DNA of 64,000 nt from Orobanche coerulescens (taxonomy: Eukaryota; Streptophyta; Magnoliopsida; Lamiales; Orobanchaceae), in contig CM065802.1 in assembly GCA_033398695.1 (NCBI GenBank), forward strand, positions 205,239,096-205,303,095. The letters are read 5' to 3'. Under the pieces are notes generated by a model. It ran no database searches, was not told the origin of the DNA, and saw nothing but the letters and a program-made list of their open reading frames with translations. Shown here one piece after another: positions 21,170 to 31,852 of the stretch. Within the stretch, counting starts at the first letter, position 1. Every line of letters starts with the position of its first letter. Position numbers and translations under genes: made by a program.

Positions 21170-23914
21170 TAAATGGTATCAGAGCTTTGGTTGTGGAAAC
21201 CTAGGCTGTCGGGTTAAGTCGTGTTGTTTGAGTCTTGTTTCGTCGGATTTTATCTGACTGAGTCGTGTCGCGATGCGTCGTCTGAGTTGGTTTGTCGTGA
21301 TTAGTATCATGGGGCGATCATCATCTTCGTGCGACCTGTGGATGTAAGTCTCCCTTCTTTGTGTTTGTGCCTCGTCTGATGCGAGTTACAGGTATTATAA
21401 GTTAATTGACGGAATCCTCTTGTGGATTTTGATTTCGTGATATGTGGTTATTTGACTCTCATATTTCGTTCATATGAGGAGTAGTGTTGCTGGATTATGC
21501 ATGTTGGACTGTATTTCTTTTATCCGCTGCGTGAGTTCTTTTGTAATGACTTTCGGTATTTTATCGACTGAGTTTTATTTCGTAAATCGATTCCCTAAAT
21601 CGAGTTTTTGGCATTATGGCCTTGATCATTTTGGCGAAATTCTTATGACGGTATTTAGTATTTTGTAAATGGCTTTTGTGAGTTTTTGAAATATTACCGT
21701 CATCGGCCTTTTTGGCGTTTTTGTAAATGGTTTTTATCCTAGTGGGTTCCGGCGCGGGACCCACAGTGCTATAAGGTTCCGTGTAACTACCTCAAATTTT
21801 TGGGCATTCTAGCCCATTGAATTATTTTTGAAAACCTTGAGTATCTTAGAAAATAAATTTCGAGACATACTTTTAAAATGAATTGTTTTCTCGTGGTACA
21901 TCCAAGGTGCCACACTATGTTTCAAAATTCTTCTACCTCGAGGACCCAAAATGTTTTGAGATATTTTCAATGTTTTATAAACACTTTTACTTAGACCCGA
22001 GGGTCGAATATTTCTGAAAGTTTTTCACCAAAAGAAAAGTGTCCTCATTTTTGTTCAAACGCAAGATGGTTTTCAAAGTTTCGATAATGGTGTTTGTACT
22101 ACTTTTTGAAATGTGATACTCAAGATCAACCGGTGTTTCCAAAATGTTTTCAAGAAGGTGGTTTTTGTTTTTAAAACCCATCCATTCCCGTTTGGGGGCT
22201 GGGTATGTATGTATGATGTTCGCGTTGTCGTTATGGTGTTTGCTCCCGAGTATGATCGAATTGATGGCATGAACGTCGAGGCATTGCCACGCATTTGTTG
22301 AACTAGCCCTCTGTGAGAGGTGTGAACTGGTGTTTACTGTTTATCGCCTCTTGGTGATTTGCGTGTTGTCACACGAGTGTGAGTTGTTAAAGCTTGGATT
22401 TTTATACATTTATGCATGTGGGTGATTGTTTCATGATGTTTGTGATTGTGTGCTGGCTATCGTTCAGGCCGTTGTAATCGTCGAACGATGCCGTTGTTGT
22501 GATTTTGTATGCGTTGATATGTTATGCTGAGTTGGCATCTCCGGTATGTTGTTTTGCGGTGTTATGTTCCATTGTACCTAGCAGTTGTATTTTCGGTATG
22601 CCGAGCCGAGGTGTTTCAGCCGTGGTGTGCCGGGGGAATGCGCGTACCAATTGTCCTTCTCGTCAGTAACGCATTTCAAGTGCGGACTTGAGGGACACAT
22701 AATTCAGTTTTGCGAATTGGCTACCGAGACTTCCGGAGTTCGCGCTTAACACAGATATCAGGATCGGCTCTAAGAGGCCCATGGGAAATGTTTCCGTCAG
22801 CTGCTTTTGTGTTGTTGCCTTGTTTCCATTATTGTGAGTTGCGGGGATGACCTTCTTTTATAAGAGGTCGAATGTAATACCCGTATTGTTTTTGGAATTC
22901 TGCATTTCCTCTTTCTCAAGTCTATCGACTCGCTCGTGTTCGTTGATATTTTCTGAACATGTTCTGTATTTCGGTTTCATCGTTCGAACGAGCTGTGATC
23001 TTGTTTTGGGTCGATCTGGTTATCGCTGTGACTTTTCCGAGTTCGGTTCGATTCTTGTGAACCTTGTTCGGAAGTAACATCTTTTGGTTCTACTAGTTCT
23101 TTTATTCGAAGTGGATTGGATGTTAAACTTCTGTATTTTCGACTCTGTCAACTCGTTTATGTTCGTTGACATTTTCTGAGATTGTCATGCCCCTTGCTTT
23201 TGTTGATCGAACGAGTGTGGTATTGTTTCGGAATAACTCGTTTGTCGTTGTGACTTTTCAATTGCTATTCCCTTTCATGTGGATCTTATGTGAATGCACA
23301 TCCTGTTGTTTTCACCGGATCATATATTGTCTCGATTCGAGATGTGAACCTTGGAGTTGTTGTTTGAATTTTATTGTTCTTCGTGATTCGAACATGATTG
23401 TTCGATTTTTGTTGTCTCGATCGTTGTGGTTCGATCGTTTGATTGTTCGGTTTTTGTTGATCTCGTCTCGTGATTATTGAACATCCAAACTCCTTCGTAA
23501 TTCCCTTAAGTTCGGGAAATTAGTCTCTTTTTCGATCTTCCAACCCTTGGGCGGTGGAATTCCGCATTTGTTCAACGATTGGCTCGCGTTTTGACTGATG
23601 TACCGTTGGGTTGGTCAATCATATTGTTTTTTGTTCGTTGTGTTTTGTGATTGTTCGGATAATTGACTTGACTATATTATCCGTTTGATGACGCTTATCA
23701 CTTGTTGGTTTTATTATGTTCTACCAGCGACGTTGTGTTGGTCGTCGTGGAGCGTGTTTTCACGCCGTATATCCCTTTGCGTTGCTTGTAACATTTCGCC
23801 GATGGACGTAAGTTACGCGCTTCTTGTGTATATCGTTGAGTTTTTCCTGGCGGGATATTGCTTCTCCCTACTTGTTTTAAGTTTCGGGACGAAACTTCTT
23901 TAAGGAGGGTAGAA
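21170..23914 (+). other. Internal region of Gypsy-C (non-coding, gag relic)
   Basis: The primer site TGGTATCAGAGC is at 21174. A leader of about 1.2 kb matches the Gypsy-F leader. A relic of the second gag zinc knuckle is at 22669-22716 (HFKCGLEGHIIQFC, first Cys replaced by His). At 22874 an LTR-start-like TGTAATACCCGTATTG follows an AAGAGGTCGAA tract. The last 380 bp match the 3' untranslated part of Gypsy-F, and the polypurine tract AAGGAGGGTAGAA ends at 23914. No protease, RT or integrase motif is seen. Confidence 0.8.
22669..22716 (+). pseudogene. Gag zinc-knuckle relic in Gypsy-C
   Basis: The translation shows HFKCGLEGHIIQFCE, where the family has C-x2-C-x4-H-x4-C, so one Cys is replaced by His. 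The flanking sequence resembles the region of Gypsy-F that encodes CFECGQVGHRVVHC. The surroundings have stops in all frames, so only the trace remains. Confidence 0.5.
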
Positions 23915-26890
23915 TGTAATACCCGTAATTTCGATTTCCGGTAATTTCTTTTTTTTCCGGCGGAAGTCCGTTTTGACGACTCGCTCATGACCGTTTCGTC
24001 ATTCTGAGAATGATTAATTCTACACTTTTTGACATCCGAGTTCGTTTCGGTGTCGTTTTGTTGAGTTCTGTGCTTTTTAGCGACTTATCCGCACTTGAGT
24101 TCGATTCTTGAGAATCTCGTTCGAAACTGCTGTTTCGAGTTTCCCGTAAGTCCGTTTAACTTTGTTAGACGTGTTGTGAACTTCGGTTTGGTTATTCGAT
24201 CGCGTATCATGATTTTCGGGCGCTTTGGGCCATTTTGTAATTTACCCAAATTTATGGGTATCCGTATCTGTATTTGTTGTCTCGACCCATTTCTTGGTCG
24301 CGTATGATTAATTATTGCATTAAGTTTTCATTTCGGGACGATGATGTTGTCCACGAGCTTTTCATCGTGTTCGTTCCGTACGTTTTCGGAAATCGAGTCG
24401 TCGGATCATGGCGGCTGAGCAGCTGGCCGGACAGGTGCGGCACTATTGGAAGTGCTGGGCACTGGCCGAGCAGGACCGGTAGGAACCGGCATAGTGCACG
24501 CAATGGCCGGAAGGCTGCGCGCACTAGATCGGCAGATAGCGCACGCTGTCGACCGGCCCAGCGTACGCTATCGGGTGTGGGCAGAGGGGTCCTGGGGTTC
24601 TAGACTCGGGTAGGCTCGGCAGGTAGCGCATGCTACTGTCGGGCACTGCGCACGCTACGACTGGAAGGTAGCACGCGCTACGGCCGGAAGGCTGCGCACG
24701 CTACCTGGCCAAGTCAGTAGGGCAGTGAGGTTCTGGATTGCGGCCTGGGCCGATAGTGCACGCTATTGGCGGACTTAGCGCGCTAGTCGCACACGATATA
24801 AATGTGACAGAGCAGCCTCATTTTCACTCGTTTTTCATTTCCTTTCTTTTCGATCCGTGGCTGGAGCTTTGGAGGAGGCGAAGCCATGTTGTTGAACAAC
24901 AAATCCACGAAGTTCTTGAGTTTATATCATTGATTGATCATCCTATATCATCCTTTGATCCAACGAATCAAGGTAATCTCTCCTTAGAACCCTAATTTCT
25001 TGAATTTTGGGGTTTTTGCGTTTTTGTCCGATTCGTTCCGTATTGTTGATTAATTCATGATGGGTATGATTAATCTTGGTAGTATTCTTGTGTTTAACAC
25101 CATTTAATCCATTGTTCTTCGTTGAATCGAAGTATATTTCTTGATTTCCTTCGAATCGACTTTTTGGGGGATTTGTTCTCGATCTCGTTTTCCATCCGTT
25201 TTTGATGGATCGATTGTGGTTAAATGATGTTGTTAAACATATTCTATGGATTGTATATCCATATTTTGACTTGGAAATCCGTTTTCGTGTTTTGTCGGGA
25301 CGAATCGTGTTCTTGGCCGTTTTGGGGGAAACACTTGAACTTTCGTTATTCGTTCTTTGAATTCAACGGCTTTAAGTCGTGCTATGGAATTCATTTCATT
25401 GTTGTTTTTGTCCTTCTTAGTTTATTATCGCGAGTTGGCTTTCGGTGGAGTCGGCGGGTTCGTAGTCGGTTCGTGTCAACCTACTTCGGTCGACTCTCCG
25501 CGTTGTTCTTATTCGAGGCAAGTACCTTGTCCATACATTTCTTGTTTTGTGGATATGATGATTGATGATCGTCTTGGTATGTTTGTTTGTTTGTTTGAAA
25601 TGAGTTTTCAAAAGATTCAACTAGCCTCGTTAAAGGCTCATTTTCAGACCGCGTGTGTTTTGTAAATTATGTGGGTTGTAAGTGACTACGTGAATCCTTT
25701 GGATATGTTTGGTGTTGATGTTGCGCTTGATAATGCGTGTGTACGTATATTATATCTTTTCGGTTCGTTATGGTTTGACGTGGTGTTTTTCTAAGTCTTT
25801 GATGCCTCTGGGTGAATTTGTTGGATGTCTTTGGTGTGATATGTTATTTGCGCATGATTGCTTCGCTCACCTCGGGGGGTCCGACGGGATCACGGAGGGA
25901 ATTCCAATGGGTTGAGCCCTGGATTCACGAGTGGTGAATGTATTTTACTCACCTTGGGTAGGTTCGACGGGGCCTCGAAGGGTAATCCAATGGGTTGAGC
26001 CCTGGATTCACGAGTAAAAACTTCACGAGTGGTGTGTATGTTTGGTGAATGTATTTTACTCACCTTGGGTAGGTTCGACGGGGCCTCGAAGGGTAATACA
26101 ATGGGTTGAGCCCTGGATTCATGAGTAAAACTTCACGAGTTGGTATTGATTTTATGTCTGTCGAGGACACGTAACGTGGGTTTTAACCCTGTGAATTGTT
26201 GTTGGTTTTCTATTTGCGAAAACAAAACCTTTGGGCTGTAACCCCTGTTGATTTTGGAAAGATATGGATTCAACAATCCTAAATTGTTTTCTATTAAAAC
26301 TCTCGATGGCATTTTAAACTTTTTTACAAATTGTTTCCCTTTATTTGTAATCTTTCGGTTTTGGAATATTTTACCCAAACTCTTGCCTCGGGAAATACTT
26401 TTCGTTACGTTTGGATCTTTGAGGATTCCTGGTTATTGTTATTCGTGGAATATGAATTGTATGGCTCGTAAATGCACTTTGTTCTTGCACTAATAAAACA
26501 GTAGAGTTTTGCTAACCCCCGAGTATTCGGGGGTGGATGTCTGTTTTTGCATTCAGGTTTGGGAGCATAACACAAGGTTGGCACGAAGGATGATGAAAGA
26601 TGAACGATACTAATCACGCGAGGACCCGTTTGATGTTATATTGGTTTAGTTGTATTTTATTTCCGCTGCAGTATTCTTTCCCCATTGTACGAGAGTGTGT
26701 GTATTCGACCCCTGCATGGGCAAGTATTGTAATCGAGTTGTATATTTTTATTGAAAGGCCAAATCGGTCTACTGAGTTATTTTAGCCTTAGAGGCATAGT
26801 TGAGAAGTTCGATGTTATTACTAGCCTGGTAGATCCTTGAGAAAAGGTTCTACGGCGTGTAATATCCCTGAGCGGATTGGGGGTGTTACA
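23915..26890 (+). repeat. 3' LTR of Gypsy-C
   Basis: This 2,976-bp LTR is closely similar to the 5' LTR. It has two rather than three copies of the 110-bp tandem unit (25935-26130) and an extra stretch of about 36 bp (GGGGTTTTTGCGTTTTTG region, about 25005-25040). The TATA box is at 24796. Confidence 0.93.
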
Positions 26891-26895
26891 GATTC

Positions 26896-27145
26896 GACCT
26901 GTGAGATCTGCACTAGAAAGTGGTTAAATGAATTGATTTGGACTACTCATACCAACAAGATGCATCTTCTTTTCTGGTATCCATCTCATAGAAACTCCAA
27001 AGTTAAGCGTGCTTGGCCTGGAGTAGTTATGGGATGGGTGACCCCCTGGGAAGTTTCTCAGGTGCGCGTGAGTGAGGACAAAGTGCGCTAGAAAAGACTC
27101 GTGTTGGTACAGTGGGGACAGTCTTCATCATTCTGGGGACCAACA
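26896..27145 (+). repeat. Right LTR of Cassandra, remaining 250 bp
   Basis: It continues the LTR interrupted at 18137. It contains the second 5S-like segment (26940-27074, box A 27001-27013, box C 27032-27053) and ends GGGGACCAACA. It is followed by the target duplication CCCGA. Confidence 0.92.
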
Positions 27146-27150
27146 CCCGA

Positions 27151-27834
27151 AATTTTAGGGTTATGAAAAGTTTACCTTGATTTGGAGCGGTAGAGAGGAT
27201 TAAATGTTGAATAAACCGAACTAGAAGCTTAGAGGTGTTGCTAGATGATTGCAGCTCAAAGAAATCTTCACAAATCGCCCGGAATCACCCGAAATCACCC
27301 AAGGAAGGAGGAGAATGGAGAAAGGGGATGAAATGAACTTTTCTCCCAAAAATCCGCTGAAAAAGGGGTGATCTGACTCGCGTGCCGTGGCGCGGACTGA
27401 GTGTGGCGCAGCTGAAATTCGCGAGCAGCTCCCAGCTTAGTGCCGCGGCACGGCCAGCAGAGGGCCACGGCGCACGGTACAGCCGCTGCCAGGTTGAGTC
27501 TGCAAGGTGCGTGCCGCGGCGCGCAACCCCTTGTGCCACGGCGCACACTGTTCGGGACCAAAAAGTGACAAAAAATCACCCGGGAATAAAATAAACGTAA
27601 TAGAACTCCAAACTTGGGAATAATAACACGAAATGGAATTGCGGGAACCCCAAAACGGCGGTTCCGAGTGATGATCACGAAAATTGGTTCAAAGTCGCAC
27701 GATCCGAACAAGAAAGAGTAAATTCGAAATGATATGAACTCCAAGATCTACATCAACTCACTAAATGCTTACAACGAGTGTTAAAATACAGGAGCACCAA
27801 AACAGAAAAATTTACAAAAAGTACGGGTATTACA
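27151..27834 (-). repeat. Gypsy-B 5' LTR, U3-side piece
   Basis: It completes the LTR begun at 16050 and ends (plus strand) GTACGGGTATTACA. It contains a GC-rich array (27381-27546) of GTGCCGCGGCAC-type palindromes, with copies such as GTGCCGTGGCGCG, GTGCCGCGGCACGG and GTGCCACGGCGCAC. Confidence 0.85.
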
Positions 27835-27938
27835 CTTGCACCCAAATCAGCAGTTCCAACAGTAGTACCAACAATTATAGGCGACGCCTATGAAAATAGA
27901 AAACAAAGAAAATGTCATATTTAATGAATCAAGGCATC
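27835..27938. other. Short unassigned stretch between Gypsy-B and Gypsy-D
   Basis: These 104 bp lie between two LTR ends. They contain the small inverted repeat ATAGGC-GAC-GCCTAT. I recognise no element or gene. It may be older flanking DNA into which both elements inserted. Confidence 0.4.
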
Positions 27939-29239
27939 TGTTATGTATTTTTGTGAACGCAAGTGCACGTTGTCGTAAGCAAGTAATAAAGTGATGAGAA
28001 AAATATCGTTCTCTCGAGGACTGATGTACTAATTACCAATTTATTCGTATTCCTAATTTTATTTGAACGACTGAATTTTATGGTTTAAGAATTATTAAAA
28101 ACTAAATAGTGCGGTAAACTAAAAACAAAGAATAGAATCAATAATCCGATGAAAGGAGATCAAATAAGAGAAGAATCTAGGATTGAGAATTCGCCTCGAT
28201 TAATCCGAATTAATCTTGATTGATATAATTTATGTAATTCCCCAATTTATTGAAAGCAAAGATTCTAAGATAATCCAATGCCTCTCCCGAGGACAGAAGA
28301 ATTTTCCAAAGTGAATAATTCACTCTATTCCTAGGTGAGTTAATTAAACAATAGCCAAAAAATTCTAAAATGTTCAAACGAGCTTCGCAATTCTTATTAG
28401 TATATTCCTATCTCACAAGACAAAATGGTTTTCTCCCAATTTTCATGACTAACTCTCCTCTCCCGATTCAAGTTACGTAATTATAACAATTCAATCATAT
28501 GCCACACAATTGAAAGCATTAAGAACAATTGGGGAAAACTCAATAGAAAAGAAAAATATATTAATAAGTAAAATCAAGAATTAATTCATCAAAATCTCGG
28601 TTTCATCACAATCCTAGAATAAAAGGGTCTAGCCCGACATACTAGAAAACAATACACAAAGATTTGAATAAAACATAGGAAAGAGATTCAAGCACAATTG
28701 AAGAACTAAATCTCTGTTCTTTGGCCTTCACTTTCTGCTGCTAGGTATTTCTCTCCTCCTCTTCGATGCCTTCTTTTCTGACCTTCATCGTCTTTTTATA
28801 ACCTTCTTTCTGCCTCCAAAATGCGTCCAAGAATTAGGTCGAAACGGCCTTCAGAACCGCCAAAATCGCGGGCTGACATCATGGATCCCGCGCCGCGGGC
28901 CGCGGCCCGGCTTAAGTGTGTTGCGACCCTGGTCCTTGCGCTGCCCAGGCCTGGGCAGCTTTTCCTTACGGGCCGCGGCTCAGAATGAGTGTGTCGCGCA
29001 ACCCGGTAGAGTTTTTACCGCCATGCTTTAAGATGTGCTTGTGCCGTGGCTCTGCCTCGATGCGACGCGTCCCTTGACCAAAAAAGTCGTTTTTGGCCCG
29101 TTTTTCTTCGTTTAAGCTTCAGGGCTCTAATTTCCTTCAAAACATATAAACATAATGCATTAAGAGCTCATTTATGCAGATTTAAACCCAAAATAAAGAT
29201 AAAATAATGACAATCAAGCGCACAAAAATACATGTAACA
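27939..29239 (-). repeat. LTR of Gypsy-D
   Basis: The 1,301-bp LTR has inverted ends TGTTA/TAACA. It contains a GC-rich block (28868-29062: CCGCGGGCCGCGG, GGGCCGCGGCTC, GTGCCGTGGCTC). On the minus strand a TATA box (TATAAAAAGA, 28791-28800) lies just downstream of that block. Confidence 0.7.
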
Positions 29240-30273
29240 AATACCCCCAAACTTAAGCCTTTGCTTGTCCTCAAGCAAAAATTCAATTTTAAATAAGACG
29301 ACAAGTATCGTAGGTGATCGTGCAAATCCATAGTGCTCAACTAATTAATACTACCCTGAAAATCTCAAATAATAATACGAATATCATACTAGTGAGTCAC
29401 AGTACGGACTGTGATTCCACAAGGTAACCATTTTTAGTGCTAATCAATAGCTCATGAAGAAAAATCAAGGCTCAAAGATTAACAAATGTGAATTGAGCCG
29501 ACCGCTAATATGAATGTTGAGAGTATAACAAACCAACTCTCCTAGTCCCACAGCCTTGTGGCAAAAACACAAGAATTTCATAATATTCCCCGGACATCAC
29601 TCCCTTATATTTAGTAATTATAATGATTCGAGTTAACCACTAGGTTTCGACTCCCGGGATGTTTCATCAGAAGAACCCTAGGGTGGATTTCCATTCTCAT
29701 GTATTGGGGAACCGTTTGACGTAAAAGACACTCATGGGGCTCATGAATGCTTCTAGTTACTAAGTCTCCCTCTACAGCGGAGAAAAAAACTCGAATAGCT
29801 ACTCCCGCACATCCGATTCAAGGTTGATGTTTTACGCGAGAGTAAACAACGGGACACGCGAATACCCCCGATTACTTGGCTTCCTATCATCAGAGATGCG
29901 ATTTTTCTGAACCATTAATCTGCTTATGAACATATCTATTCAGGGTTGTCGTTTTACGCGAGTAAACAACGGGTCACATGAATACCCCCGGTTACTAGAC
30001 TTCCCATCATAGAACATGCAAGGTTGCTCAAATTTTGGCAATAAAAACTGTCCGACACAATGCCTAACCTTAGGTACTTAATTGAATGCCAACCAGACTA
30101 ATGTTACTGGACGACTAGCTAAGTGAATAGTGCCACCAAACATATAGACGACGACTCGTGTAATGCGGACACTACAAACGCGTATGTCTCATTTCTTATA
30201 TGCCAAGACTACCACAATGACGCAAAAAAAATCAGAACGAAATGAATACTTGAGGGAAACAAATATCGCATAA
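29240..30273 (-). other. Non-coding 3' internal region of Gypsy-D
   Basis: There is no ORF of interest. It contains an imperfect direct repeat of about 80 bp (29821-29900 and 29943-30020) built around TTTTACGCGAG...GTAAACAACGGG and AATACCCCCGATTACT. The right edge is approximate. Confidence 0.5.
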
Positions 30274-31390
30274 TGTGAACTCGACTAATACTCATCCGTT
30301 TCTTCAAATAGAAATCAGTATCATATACTCAGTCTTACACAAGGCTGCACGAAGTACTCATGAATGCAAACAATGTCCAGAATATCATAGAAGACAAGCA
30401 AGGCTAAAATCAATAATTATTGTGTTTTATACACATACAGACCCTAAACGTTCACACACTTGTCTTTTTGTCGGTCGAAGTTAAACCATTTTTATTTTCT
30501 ATCGGACAAGGAATCAACCTATATAGCTTTCTATGGGTACCAGACAAACCTCACGTGGATATAGATTGCGATTCTAATAATGCCGGATCCTTGATCCTAA
30601 TAACACCGAATCCAATCTAATCCTTTCTTTTTCCTCTCTTGTATGTTTTCGTGTATAACACTCAAACACTTATCAATATAAGATCAAAATACACAAGTAT
30701 AGATGATTTGCTGTGAGTTTTTGTGTGGTTTGATACAAAATGGTTTGGTATTTATAGGCCTTTTCCTCCAACTAGCTGTTACTGACTGCTGTCTCTTTAG
30801 CGTGCGCTAGATCTTCTTTTTAGCATGCACTGTACTTAGTAGCGTAGGTGTAGCGTGCGCTACCTGTTGATCTGATGAGTCCAGTAGCTTACTGCCCATC
30901 CTTTAGCGTGCGTTAGCTTATCCATTACGTACATTAAGTACATACATTAGCGTACATTAATCATACATTGTAGCGTGTGTTAAACACATATCCGTTTCCT
31001 GCTTTTTGACTTCTCGAATATTGACTTTCCATCGAATCTTCCAACATTCACTTGTTTGAATTCAAATGTTCTTTAACGTGCGCTAAATATCATTCATAGC
31101 GTGCGCTATGTCTTATGTCAGTGCGTACGTCATTCTGTGTTGAAAGTCTTCACAACGGTCACATTCTTTGGTTAGCGTGCGCTAGCCTTCAACTGTAGCG
31201 TGCCTATCTTCATCCTGTAGCATGCGCTAGCTTTGACCTCTAGTATGCGCTAGATATGCAGTCCAATTTGCACGACCTTTTGCGTCTTCAACTTCTTCAT
31301 TGTTTTGTTTTGCTTCCTTGTTGTTTTTCTTTGTTTAACAATTAATCATCAAAACTCGATAATGAATATTTGGAATAAAATATTCCAACA
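30274..31390 (-). repeat. 3' LTR of Copia-E
   Basis: The right (5'-strand) edge is firm: TATTCCAACA ends at 31390, preceded on the minus strand by the polypurine tract. The left edge (TGTGAAC at 30274) is a guess. U3 contains about a dozen TAGCGTGCGCTA-type motifs (30797-31250), then on the minus strand the TATA box TATAAATA (30749-30756). Confidence 0.6.
30797..31250 (-). repeat. Palindrome array in Copia-E U3 (TAGCGTGCGCTA type)
   Basis: Copies include TTAGCGTGCGCTAG, GTAGCGTGCGCTAC, TTAACGTGCGCTAA, ATAGCGTGCGCTAT and TTAGCGTGCGCTAG, plus decayed forms (TAGCATGCGCTAG, TAGTATGCGCTAG) and TACGTACATTAA-type relatives. The array lies directly upstream of the TATA box in the element's own orientation, as in Gypsy-A, C and F. 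Confidence 0.75.
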
Positions 31391-31446
31391 ATCTCCCCCT
31401 TTTTGATGATTACAAAACAACACCTTGAATGGGATAAACCTGCGAA

Positions 31447-31485
<39 letters not shown>

Positions 31486-31852
31486 CAAAGTTTTCGGCTT
31501 TGTTCGTTTCGTTAGTTTCCATCTCCCATCTTTTCTTTTTCTCCTTTTCAACTTCTTCTTTTCATTTTTCAACATCTTCGTCTTTTTCGGGATTTTATCT
31601 TTTCGACTTTCTTCGTCTTTTCTCCTCCTTTCATGATTCGAGTATATTCTTATTTTTTCTCGTCATTCTTCCATGACGCTTTTCTCGTCTTTGTCCCATT
31701 CTACTATTCTCTCCCTCTTTTTGTTATCAGCAAAAAGTGTATAGATAAAATCGATAATAAAATGTATGCAAAAATGGGTAAACTCCCCCTGACAAAAATC
31801 TCTCGTTAAAAAATATAAACTCCCCCTCAGTAAAATATTAATTTGAATAAAA
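31391..31852 (-). other. Copia-E 3' untranslated region with AT microsatellite
   Basis: The polypurine tract complement CTCCCCCTTTTTGATGAT lies at 31392-31410. An (AT)n microsatellite of about 34 bp is at 31449-31482. A pyrimidine-rich region follows, with repeated AACTCCCCCT (about 31781 and 31816) that on the minus strand gives AGGGGGAGTT, possible extra polypurine tracts. Confidence 0.6.

Larger units (their letters stand above)
18138..26890 (+). mobile_element. Gypsy-C: non-autonomous Gypsy derivative, 8.75 kb
   Basis: The element has two long LTRs (18138-21169 and 23915-26890), a PBS, a polypurine tract and a perfect target duplication GATTC (18133-18137, 26891-26895) inside the Cassandra LTR. 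The internal region is only 2.75 kb with no intact coding sequence. It retains eroded gag zinc-knuckle traces near 22669. LTR starts, leader and polypurine context match Gypsy-F, so the two form one family: a gag-only (TR-GAG-like) or LARD-like lineage that would need a partner for pol functions. Confidence 0.92.
17126..27145 (+). mobile_element. Cassandra-type TRIM with 5S-like LTRs, split by Gypsy-C
   Basis: This is a small terminal-repeat element: two LTRs of exactly 316 bp each (the right one counted after removing Gypsy-C), TGTTGG...CCAACA ends, a tRNA-Met PBS and a polypurine tract (GGGAGGGGGA). A perfect 5-bp target duplication CCCGA lies at 17121-17125 and 27146-27150. The LTRs contain a 5S-rRNA-like sequence, the hallmark of Cassandra. 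Without Gypsy-C the element would be about 1.26 kb, longer than typical Cassandra elements, because the internal region holds a 276-bp tandem duplication. It encodes no protein. Confidence 0.93.
14467..27834 (-). mobile_element. Gypsy-B: 5' half of a minus-strand Gypsy element, interrupted
   Basis: Going leftward on the minus strand are the 5' LTR (27151-27834 and 16050-17125), PBS, gag and the protease active site. The element then stops abruptly at 14467, where the Gypsy-A LTR begins. RT, integrase and the 3' LTR are not in the window. The LTR is split by Cassandra, flanked by CCCGA at 17121-17125 and 27146-27150. Removing the insertions gives an LTR of about 1,760 bp with TGTAATACCC and GTGTTACA ends. 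The right flank CTTGC (27835-27839) would be the outer target duplication, but its partner is outside the window. Confidence 0.85.
27939..30273 (-). mobile_element. Gypsy-D: 3' end of a minus-strand Gypsy-like element
   Basis: It comprises one LTR (27939-29239, TGTTA...TAACA) and, to its right, a polypurine-like tract that on the minus strand reads AAGTTTGGGGGTATT. The nearby minus-strand TTGCTTGAGGACAAGCAAAGG is a phrase I recall from the 3' end of plant Gypsy elements. The 1 kb beyond is non-coding. No pol sequence is present, and the right end is replaced by Copia-E. Confidence 0.6.
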
